Source of the DNA: CAIYQJ01 sp963717255
Lineage (GTDB): Bacteria; Chloroflexota; Limnocylindria; Limnocylindrales; CSP1-4
NCBI GenBank assembly: GCA_963717255.1
Contig: CAVQVT010000005.1
Coordinates: 62,001 to 126,000 of the forward strand
Direction: 5' to 3'
DNA length: 64,000 nt
The notes under the pieces were generated by a model, which was given only the letters and a program-made list of their open reading frames with translations, was not told where the DNA came from and ran no database searches. The number at the start of each line of letters is the position of its first letter. The first letter of the stretch is position 1. The position numbers and the translations under genes were made by a program. Below are positions 52,924-61,342 of the stretch, piece after piece.

Positions 52924-55251
52924 TCAGGCCCTTCGGGACGGGCCGACGAGCCCGAGCCCCGGGAACGGCTCGAGGAGCCCGACCTCGATCGCCCGCTCCA
53001 CCGCCTCGCTCCGGCTCGACGCGTCGAGCTTCGCATAGATCGAGCGCGCCTGCGTCTTGACCGTGTGGCTCGACACGTGGAGGCGCTCGGCGATCTCCTC
53101 GAACTTCAGGTGGGTGGAGAGGATCGGCAGGAGACGCAGCTCCGCCGCCGTGAGGGTGGACGCGCCGGCGAGCGTGCGCGACGCCGTCCCCAGCCGGGCG
53201 TGCATCTCGTCGAGGGCATCGCTGAGGACCCCCAGGGAAGGACGGATCCGGGCGATCTCGTCGGCCTCGCGCAGCGCGTGCCGGGCGCCGTCCGGATCCG
53301 AGATCGCCAGGTAGCACCGCGCGAGCTCCAGCAGCGCCGCGACGGAGAACCAGGGCGCGGTGTGGGAGACGAGCGGTCGGACGAGCTGCGCGCGGACGAG
53401 CTCGGCGCGTGCGCGCACGATGTCGCCCCGATGGAGGGCGAGGCGAGCCGCCATCGCGTACACCGCGAGGGCCGCGAGGATGTCGCCGAACCGCGCGGTC
53501 TGGAGCACCGCGTACGCACGGCGCTCGTGCTCCTCCGCGGCCCGCCAGTCCCCGCGCCCGATGGCGATGGCGGCGCGGTAGGACAGGGCGACCATCGCGG
53601 TCGCGCCCGCCGACGCCGCCGCGTCGACCGCCTCCGCAAGGACGACGTCGGCCGCGGCGAGATCCCCGGCGACCATGTGCGCCGATCCGAGGAGCCACAG
53701 CGCGTTCGCGCGCCAGAGGCTGCCCGGCGCCTCGGCCGCGGCCGCGAACGTGGCGTTCGCGAGCAGGTCCTCCAGGCCGCTCCGGGCCATGACCGCACGC
53801 AGCATCGCCCGCCCGGACGCGAACGACGCGGTGCCGTCGTCCGGCGGGCCGTCGAAGTCCGACCGCTCTGCGATGTCGGCGATCCGGTCGGCTGCGGCGG
53901 GTCGCCCGTTGAGGAAGAACAGCCATGCCGCCACGAGCGCCAGCTGGGGGCGCCGCTCGAACACCGCGTCGTCGAAGAACCCGAGCCAGCGGACGACCGA
54001 GTCGCCGTGGCCGCCGTAGAACATGGCGATGCCCACTCGCGTGACCAGGGCGGCCGCCGCATCAAGGTCGCCGCTGCGGATGGCATGCTCCACCGCGAGC
54101 TCCGGGCGGCCCGCAGCCATGTACCACGCCGATGCGCGTCCGTGGAGCTCGGGAAGTGCGTCCGGCTCGGCACGGGCGAGCTCCGCGCCGAAGAACTCGC
54201 GAAGGAGATTGTGGTAGCGGTATGCCGGCTCGTCCCCCCGCACCCGCACCACGAGCTGGTTCGTCCGGGCGAGCCGCTCGAGCCGCTCCTCCGCCGACGG
54301 GAGGCCGGCGACCGCCTCGGCGACAGGCGCCTCCACGATCTCCAGCACGGTCGTCCGTTCCAGGAACGCCAGGTCCTCATCGCCGAGCATCGGCACCAGC
54401 TCGGAGCGCAGGTACTCCGCGACGTGACCTTCGCGCCCCGAGACCGCGGGGACCGCAGACGGCGCGTCGGCCTTGTGGTCGTCGGCCAGGGTCGCCAGGT
54501 AGACGCCCGCCGCCCATCCGTCCGTGCGCTCGGCCAGGATCCGGGCCTCGTCATCGGAGACCGGGTGCCCCGCGGCCGCCACGAGCGCCGCCGTCTCGGA
54601 CGCGTCGAGCTGGAGGTCCGCGCGCCGGACCTCGAGCAGCTCCCGGCGCGCCCGGAACCGGCCGAACGGGAGGTCGGGCGGCGTCCGTCCCGCCATCGCC
54701 ACCTGGATGCCCGGCGGGAGGTAGTCGAGCAGGACCGCCAGCCCGTCGAGGCATTCGCGGTCGGTCAGGCGGTGGACGTCGTCGAGCACGAACAGCGCCG
54801 GCCGCCCGATCCGATGGAGCTCGCCGGCCAGCTGGGGCAGTGCCGATGCCACGGCGCGCGGGCCGCGCCCGACGGCGGCGTGCACCCCAGGGTCGAGGGG
54901 GCGGACCTCGTCGATCATCGCCGCGAGATACGCGAGGAAGACGCTGGGGACGTTGTCGAGATCGTCGATGGTCAGCCACCCGACGGGGCGGCCCGCATGG
55001 ACGGCCGGGTCGGAGAGCAGCACGGTCTTCCCGTATCCGGGCGGAGCGAAGACCGTGATGAGCGGCGGGCGGGGCTCGGTCGCGAGCAGTCGCACGAGCC
55101 CGGGACGGTGGAACTTGATCCAGGGCCGCGGGGCGGGCGGGCGGAGCTTGGCCTCGACGAGGGACGACGCCGCACGCCGGCGGACGGCGTCGTCCCTCGC
55201 CGGTGCAGCCGTTGCGCCGCGCACGCGGCCCCGTCCGGTCGATGTGGTCAC
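52924..55251 (-). CDS. MalT-like LuxR family ATP-dependent regulator (LAL)
   Basis: The 775-residue regulator starts at GTG 55251. The N-terminal ATPase has the Walker A VFAPPGYGKTVLLSDPAVHA and Walker-B-like PALFVLDDVHRLTD, followed by FLERTTVLEIVEAPVAEAV and YRYHNLLREFFGAEL, typical of MalT-type STAND proteins. A long TPR-like helical sensor region (about 350-680) precedes a C-terminal LuxR helix-turn-helix (LTAAELRLLPILSTHLKFEE, IAERLHVSSHTVKTQARSIY, KLDASSRSEAVERAIEVGLL). It should bind ATP and an inducer, then activate transcription. A 24-bp perfect palindrome sits 17 bp upstream of its start. It is intact, unlike the copA gene downstream. Confidence 0.93.
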   Translation of the reverse strand: MTTSTGRGRVRGATAAPARDDAVRRRAASSLVEAKLRPPAPRPWIKFHRPGLVRLLATEPRPPLITVFAPPGYGKTVLLSDPAVHAGRPVGWLTIDDLDNVPSVFLAYLAAMIDEVRPLDPGVHAAVGRGPRAVASALPQLAGELHRIGRPALFVLDDVHRLTDRECLDGLAVLLDYLPPGIQVAMAGRTPPDLPFGRFRARRELLEVRRADLQLDASETAALVAAAGHPVSDDEARILAERTDGWAAGVYLATLADDHKADAPSAVPAVSGREGHVAEYLRSELVPMLGDEDLAFLERTTVLEIVEAPVAEAVAGLPSAEERLERLARTNQLVVRVRGDEPAYRYHNLLREFFGAELARAEPDALPELHGRASAWYMAAGRPELAVEHAIRSGDLDAAAALVTRVGIAMFYGGHGDSVVRWLGFFDDAVFERRPQLALVAAWLFFLNGRPAAADRIADIAERSDFDGPPDDGTASFASGRAMLRAVMARSGLEDLLANATFAAAAEAPGSLWRANALWLLGSAHMVAGDLAAADVVLAEAVDAAASAGATAMVALSYRAAIAIGRGDWRAAEEHERRAYAVLQTARFGDILAALAVYAMAARLALHRGDIVRARAELVRAQLVRPLVSHTAPWFSVAALLELARCYLAISDPDGARHALREADEIARIRPSLGVLSDALDEMHARLGTASRTLAGASTLTAAELRLLPILSTHLKFEEIAERLHVSSHTVKTQARSIYAKLDASSRSEAVERAIEVGLLEPFPGLGLVGPSRRA

Positions 55252-55268
55252 GGTCCCCCCGGTGCGAA

Positions 55269-55292
55269 CGGCGGCCCCGATCGGGGCCGCCG
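55269..55292 (-). promoter_or_regulatory. 24-bp perfect palindrome before the LuxR-type gene
   Basis: The half-site CGGCGGCCCCGA is followed directly by its exact complement, with no spacer, ending 17 bp before the GTG start. It lies after the upstream gene's stop (55374), so it may be that gene's terminator or an operator, possibly for autoregulation. No T tract follows. Confidence 0.45.
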
Positions 55293-55373
55293 AGGGGACG
55301 TGAAACTACCACTCCGTGGCCGCGCGGGGAAGCGCGCCCCATGAGGGCGGGGTCCCGGGCCGTGGCGCGAGGG

Positions 55374-55806
55374 TCAGTCGGCCACGGCGCGGATGTCGGG
55401 GCCGTCTGCCGCGTCGACGAGCGCGGACGGGAACGTCACCGACGGCCTGCTCCTCGGCTCGAACAGGTCCAGGTCGGCTTCCACGTCGTACCCTGCCGCG
55501 AGCGCGATGCGCGGAGCCGCGGACATAGTCCGTGAGGATACGACCCGGCCGGCGACGGCGGCGAGGACCCCGAGGAGGTCGCCCAGTCCCGCGCCGGCCC
55601 TCTGTGCGGCATCCACCGCGCTCCAGTACGACAATTCGGGCGCATCGAGCGCGACGAGGGCCGCCACCTGGAGCAGGCTCTCCGTGAGCGTGTCGAGCCG
55701 GGTCAGGCGGTCATCGGCCAACTCGGGGTCGGCGAGTGCCGCCAGCAGCCGCGGCTCGCCGATCGTGAGCCGCCGGAAGGCCTCCTCCGCCGAATTCCTC
55801 GGTCAT
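55374..55806 (-). CDS. Carboxymuconolactone decarboxylase (AhpD)-like protein, one frame break
   Basis: About 143 residues. The ATG at 55806 has a GGGGAGAGG site. A frame change near 55788 leads to EEAFRRLTIGEPRLLAALAD, then TLTESLLQVAALVALDAPEL, the helical repeat GAGLGDLLGVLAAVAGRVVS and SAAPRIALAAGYDVEADLDL. The pattern matches the carboxymuconolactone decarboxylase/AhpD fold, but the CxxC of AhpD peroxidases is absent, so redox activity is unlikely. Members without CxxC have unknown function. It lies upstream of the LuxR-type gene on the same strand, separated by the 24-bp palindrome. Confidence 0.7.
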
Positions 55807-56158
55807 CGCCTCTCCCCTCTCGCCGGTCGCCGGACCCCGGCGTCGGACCAATTCAACGACCGGCCTCGGCTTCCCGCATCACCTATGTGAGGTGATGGCT
55901 GCGCGCGACGGGCCACGACCTTCGGCGGGTGGTACGGGCGATCGCGGGCGGTCCCGGGCGGTCCCGTTGCCCGTGACCTCCGGTCCGGATCGGCTGGAGC
56001 GGTCATGCGAACAGAGGGATGAGGCCTGCCGCGCCGGCGTGCACACTGGGGTCGCACCGGCCGCACCGTCGGTGACCCATGACCCGACAGGAGCGACGCC
56101 CTCCAGCGATCCCCGGCAGGGCCGGGGAGGGCGACCCGCGCCGGCACAGGAGTCGACG
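55807..56158. other. Divergent intergenic region with operator-like repeat
   Basis: This 352-bp gap lies between the CMD-like gene (minus) and the sulfatase gene (plus). Apart from the inverted repeat at 55877-55897 it holds GC-rich sequence with no convincing ORF; the plus-strand frame upstream of 56159 has no homology I recognise. An ACAGGAG site precedes the ATG at 56159. Confidence 0.5.
55877..55897. promoter_or_regulatory. Operator-like inverted repeat CATCACCT-N5-AGGTGATG
   Basis: Perfect 8-bp arms flank ATGTG between divergent genes, 70 bp before the CMD-like start and 260 bp before the sulfatase start. The size and symmetry suit a dimeric repressor such as TetR, GntR or DtxR type. 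The regulator is not identified. Confidence 0.45.
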
Positions 56159-59060
56159 ATGGCAGAGACGCTCACGAACGTCCTCGTCGCCGGGTACGCG
56201 AGCGTCGACGCGCGGCGACAGACTTCGACGCCCTGGTCGCTGCGGTCGAGCGAAGACCGTGCGCGTCGAGGCCGTCATCCTCGTCTCGCACGACCCGACG
56301 GCAACGTCACCGTCCAGCGGACCGGCGATCACCTCGGCCGCAAGGGCGCGAAGTGGGGCGGCGGCGTCGGCTTCCTCGTCGGGCTCGCGGCGCCGCCGCT
56401 CCTCGCGGCGACCATCGTCGGCGCCGCCGCCGGCGGGATCGCCGGGAGGCTCGCCGAGCCACAAGGTCGAGACCGGCCTCCACGACAAGCTCGGCGAGGC
56501 GATGAAGCCCGGCACGGCTGCGATCATCGCGATGTTCGACGCCGACCAGCGGCTGGCCGTCGAGCGGCTGCTGCCGGGCTCCCCGGCGAAGTCGGTCGTG
56601 GAGACGGACAAGAAGGGGACGGCTGCCCTCAAGGACTCGCTCGCCGAGGCGATGGGCAAGTTCAACCCCGACCGGACCGTCCTGCCGATCGCCGACCGGA
56701 CGTTCGGCGGCTCGCCGGGCGCACGATCGCAGAGTCGGTCGCCGACTGGTCCTTCATCCCGGGCCTAAGCCGCCCGAGGACGCACCGAACGTCCTCATCG
56801 TCCTCATCGACGATGCCGGCTTCGGCGGCCCCGACACGTTCGGCGGCGGCATCAGCACGCCCAACCTGACCCGCGTCCAGGAGATGGGCCTGACGTACAA
56901 CCGGTTCCACGTCACCGCGGTCTGCTCGCCGACGCGCGCGGCGATGCTCACCGGGCGCAACCATCACCGCGTGGGGATGGGCGGGATCGCGGAGTTCCCC
57001 GGGCCGTTCCCGGGCTACACGGGGACGAGGCCGCGGAGCTGCACGGCCCTGCCGCGGATCCTCAAGGAGAACGGGTACATCACGGGCGGCTTCGGCAAGT
57101 GGCACATGACCCCGGGCCACGAGATGGGCCCCGCAGGGCCGTTCGAGCACTGGCCGCAGGGCGTGGGGCTTCGACCACTGGTGGGGCTTCCTCACCGGCG
57201 CGGCCGGCCAGTACGACCCGATCATCACCCAGGACAACTCGGTCCTCGGGGTGCCCGAGGGCAAGGACGGGAAGCTCTACTACTTCCCCGACGACATCAC
57301 CGACAAGTCGGTCGAGTGGCTCCACGCCGTCCGTGCCCACGACTCCCACAAGCCGTGGTTCGTCTACTACTCGACCGGCGCGACGCACGCCCCGCACCAC
57401 GTGGCGAGGGAGTGGGCCGACAGTACAAGGGCCAGTTCGACGCCGGCTGGGACGCGTACCGCGAGGGGACGCTCGAGCGCCAGAAGAAGCTCGGGATCGT
57501 CCCGCCGGAGACCGAGCTGACGGCCCGCCCGGACCCGTTCCCGGCGTGGGACACGCTGGGCGATGCGGAGAAGAAGCTGTACGCCCGCCAGATGGAGGTG
57601 TTCGCCGGCTTCTCCGAGAACGCCGACTGGAACGTCGGCCGCCTGCTCGACGCGGTCGAGGAGATGGGCGAGCTCGACGACACGCTGGTCATCTTCATCT
57701 GGGGCGACAACGGCGCCAGCATGGAGGGGACCATCACCGGCTCCTTCAACGAGACGACGTTCTTCAACGGCCTCGTGCTCGACGCCGAGCAGCAGCTGGC
57801 GCTCATCGAGAAGTTCGGCGGCCTCGAGGGGCTCGGCGGCTTCCACAGCGCGCCCCACTTCGCGGCGGCCTGGGCCCACGCCCAGAACACGCCGTTCCAG
57901 TGGGGCAAGCAGATGGCGAGCCACCTCGGCGGCACGCGCGACCCGATGGTCATCGCGTGGCCGCGCCGCATCAAGGCCGGCGGGGCGCTCGCACGCAGTT
58001 CACCCACTGCATCGACATCGCCCCGACGATCCTCGACCTGGTGGGCATCCCGGAGCCGAAGGTGGTCGACGGCATCGAGCAGGAGCCGATGGACGGCACT
58101 ACCTTCGCGTACACGCTCGACGACCCGGCCGCGGCCGAGCGCCACACCGTCCAGTACTTCGAGATGTACGGAGTCGCGCAATCTACAAGGACGGCTGGTG
58201 GGCCTGCGCCCGCCTGGACAAGCTGCCCTGGGACTTCTCGCCGGCCGACCCTCGCGCGGTTCAAGCCCGGCGGCTCGTGGGACCCGGACCAGGACCACTG
58301 GGAGCTCTACTACCTGCCCGACGACTTCAGCCAGGCGAACGACCTCGCGGCCGAGAACCCCGCGAAGCTCGCCGAGCTGCGGGAGCTCTTCTGGGAGGAG
58401 GCCGGGCGGAACAAGGCCCTGCCGATGCTCGGCGGCAAGGCGGTCTTCTTCGGCATGCTGCCCCCGATGCCCACGACCACCCGCTTCGAGTTCGCCGGCG
58501 ACGTTCAGAACGTCTCGACGATGGTGATCCCGCGGATCTACGGGCGCTCGTATGCGATCGAGGCCGACCTCCACGTCCCCGAGGGCGGCGCCGAGGGCGT
58601 CCTGTGCGCCTTCGCCGACTTCATCGGCGGCTTCGCGCTCTGGATGGACGAGCGCGGGCACCTGGTCCACACCTACCAGTTCCTCGGCGTCGAGACGTAC
58701 AAGCAGGTCTCGACCGAGCCGATCCCGACCGGTGACGTGCTCGTCAAGATGCTCTTCGAGGCGGACGAGCCGAAGCCCGGCACCGGCGGGCCCGTCACCC
58801 TCTGGGCGAACGGCCGGCAGATCGGCGAGGGCAGGCTCGACCACACGGTCGGGATGCTGTTCACGACCTACGCGGGCATGGACATGGGCCGCGACAACGG
58901 CGGCGTCGTGGATGACGCCTACGAGGACAAGGCCCCGTACGCGTTCACCGGCACCCTCCGGAAGGTCGTGTTCGACCTCCATCCGGCGGACCACGAGGAC
59001 GAGAAGGCGCTCCACGAGCATGCCGCCATGCAGGCGGTCGGACACGGGGCGGCCGGCTGA
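56159..59060 (+). pseudogene. DUF1269-sulfatase fusion (type I, Cys-type), frame-disrupted
   Basis: From ATG 56159 a DUF1269 domain (MAETLTNVLVAGYASVDA, VEAVILVSHDP, a glycine-zipper hairpin KWGGGVGFLVGLAAPPLLA) runs without a stop into LPIADRTFGG and a sulfatase: NVLIVLIDDAGFGGPDTFGG (metal Asp pair), AVCSPTRAAMLTGRNHHRVG (Cys at 56923 is the formylglycine residue), GGFGKWHMTPGHE, IFIWGDNGASMEGT, and a C-terminal jelly-roll (PRIYGRSYAIEADLHVPEGG) ending at 59060. About eleven frame changes fall between 56218 and 58255, none after. A separate sulfatase start at ATG 56652 is possible. It hydrolyses sulfate esters; no signal peptide is seen. The maturase gene is downstream. Confidence 0.8.
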
Positions 59061-59170
59061 CGACCCGGCGCGACGCCGCGGGGCGGGGACGTCGCCGGCG
59101 TGCCCGACGCGCTACGCTCTGCGCCCAGTACCGCGGCCCCCAAGCCGCGGCCATCGGACGGAGGCGGGCG

Positions 59171-59848
59171 TTGCTCCTCTCGGCGATCGGCGTCCTGCTG
59201 CCCCTGGGGATCGGCGTCGCCGTGAGCCCCGTGGCGATCGTGGCGGCCATCCTCCTGCTCCTTGCGCCGCGCGGACGGGTCGCCGGGGTCGCGTACGTCG
59301 TGGGCTGGATCCTCGGGCTCACCGTCGTCGTGGGCCTTGTGGTGTTCGTGGAGGGGGCGCTCAACATCGGGTCGGCGGACGGCCCCGGCCGGATCGCGGC
59401 ACTGATCCTGCTTGCCATGGGCGCCGCGCTCCTCGTCCTGGCGTGGCGGAAATGGCAGGGCAGACCGGCTCCCGGTGAGGACGAGCCGACGCCGGACTGG
59501 ATGCGCGCGTTCAATTCCGTCACGCCGGCGCGGGCGCTGGGTCTGGGCTTCCTCCTCTCGGGCCTGAAGCCGAAGAACCTCGCACTGACGCTCGCCGCGG
59601 CGACCGCGATCGCCGAGGCCGGCCTGACCACCCCGGAGTCCGTGGCCGCGGTGGCCGTCTATGTCGGGCTCGGCACCGCGACCGTCGCGGCCCCACTCGC
59701 GGCGGCCGTCGCGCTCGGTGACCGCGCCGTCCCGGTCCTCGGGCGATGGAAGGACCGCCTCGTCGCGAGCAACGCGACGATCATGGCCGTGCTCTTCCTC
59801 GTCTTCGGCGCGATCCTCGTCGGCAAGGGGCTCGCGGGCCTTGGCTGA
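59171..59848 (+). CDS. GAP-family (Sap-like) membrane transporter
   Basis: The 225-residue protein has six helices (AIGVLLPLGIGVAVSPVAIV, VAGVAYVVGWILGLTVVVGL, ALILLAMGAALLVLAWRKW, and a C-terminal pair ending AVLFLVFGAILVGKGLAGL). It includes the VSPVAIVAAILLLLAPRGR and FLLSGLKPKNLALTL motifs of the GAP/Sap (LysE-like) family. M. tuberculosis Sap takes part in sulfolipid-1 transport and GAP in glycopeptidolipid export, so lipid or small-molecule export is the family role. The start is the TTG at 59171 with GGAGG upstream. The end overlaps the candidate TTG start of the sulfatase maturase. Confidence 0.82.
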   Translation: MLLSAIGVLLPLGIGVAVSPVAIVAAILLLLAPRGRVAGVAYVVGWILGLTVVVGLVVFVEGALNIGSADGPGRIAALILLAMGAALLVLAWRKWQGRPAPGEDEPTPDWMRAFNSVTPARALGLGFLLSGLKPKNLALTLAAATAIAEAGLTTPESVAAVAVYVGLGTATVAAPLAAAVALGDRAVPVLGRWKDRLVASNATIMAVLFLVFGAILVGKGLAGLG

Positions 59849-61342
59849 GGCGGCCGACGGTCGCGTGCCGCAGCCGGCGCGGTCGGGCGGCCTCGGCCGG
59901 TCGGACGGCCCGCCCGCGTTCCACCTGCTCGCGAAGCCGACGGGCGCGACCTGCAACCTCGACTGCGCGTACTGCTTCTTCCTGTCCAAGGAGATGCTCT
60001 ACCCGGGCAGCCGCTTCCGGATGGCGGACGACCTGCTCGAGACGTACATCCGCCAGCTCATCGAGGCGCACCGGGTCCCCGAGGTGACGATCGCCTGGCA
60101 GGGCGGCGAGCCGACGATGATGGGCGTCGACTTCTTCCGGCGCTCGGTCGCCTACGTCGAGAAGCACCGGCGCCCGGGGATGCGCGTCGAGTACACCATC
60201 CAGACGAACGGGACCCTGATCGACGACGAGCTGGCGGCGTTCTTCCGCGAGCACGACTTCCTCGTGGGGATCAGCATCGACGGCCCGGCGAGATGCACGA
60301 CGCCTACCGCGTCGACAGGGGCGGCGCGCCCACGTTCGACCGGGTCATGCGCGGCCTGGACCTGCTGCGGAAGCACGGCGTCGAGTACAACGCCCTGACG
60401 ACGCTCCACCACGCGAACGCCGACCACCCGGTCGAGGTCTACCGGTTCCTCCGCGACGAATGCGGGGTCCGGTTCATGCAGTTCATCCCGATCATCGAGC
60501 GGCTCCCTGCGCCGGCGATCGACGTCCCGCTCGCGTCGCTCGAGCTGGCCCCGGACTCGCCCTGAAGGCGCCCTGGGACTCCTGGCGCGACCGTCCCCTC
60601 TACCGCCAGGAGGGCGAGCTGGTCACGGACCGGTCGATCACCGCGGAGCAGTACGGCTCCTTCCTCGTCGGCGTCTTCGAGGAGTGGGTCCGCCGCGACA
60701 TCGGGACCGTGTACGTCCAGATGTTCGACGTCGCGCTCGCCGCGTGGTACGGCGAGCCGTCGGGGCTGTGCATCCACTCCGAGACGTGCGGGTCTGCGCT
60801 CGCGCTCGAGCACAACGGGGATCTGTACAGCTGCGACCACTTCGTCGAGGAGGCCTACCGCCTGGGGAACATCACGGAGACGCCCATGGCGGAGCTGGTC
60901 GCCTCCGACCGGCAGCGGGCGTTCGGGCTGGCGAAGCGCGAGACGCTGCCGCGGTACTGCGTGGCGTGCGACGTCCGGTTCGCCTGCCACGGCGGCTGCC
61001 CCAAGGACCGGTTCATCCCGACGCCGGACGGCGAGCCGGGACTGAACTACCTCTGCGCCGGGTACACGGCCTTCTTCCACCACGTGGACGACCCGATGCG
61101 CGCGATGTCCGAGCTCCTGCGGCAGCGATCGCGCTCCCGCCGAGCTGATGGCCCGGTACGCTGCGGAGGACGCGCGGATCCGCGAGGCGGTCGCGCGCGC
61201 CGGGACGGAACGATCCATGTCCGTGCGGGAGCGGCCGCAAGGTGAAGCAGTGCCACGGGCGGGGATGACCGGTACGCGACGCAGGGCGCGCCCCGACGCC
61301 GCGACCGCGGCGCCGCCCGCCGCGGGCAGGGGGCGGGCATGA
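59841..61342 (+). pseudogene. Radical SAM anaerobic sulfatase maturase (anSME), frame-disrupted
   Basis: About 500 residues. FHLLAKPTGATCNLDCAYCF has the CxxxCxxC radical-SAM cluster motif; VTIAWQGGEPTMMGVDFF and YTIQTNGTLIDDELAAFF are standard; after a change near 60290 comes YNALTTLHHANADHPVEVYR, and after another near 60565 the SPASM clusters CIHSETCGSALALEHNGDLY, SCDHFVEEAYRLGNITETPM and CVACDVRFACHGGCPKDRFI. A third change near 61140 leads to a short tail. anSME oxidises the sulfatase Cys to formylglycine. The start is TTG 59841 or GTG 59865. It is the expected activator of the Cys-type sulfatase upstream; its stop overlaps the SulP start by 4 bp. Confidence 0.88.
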
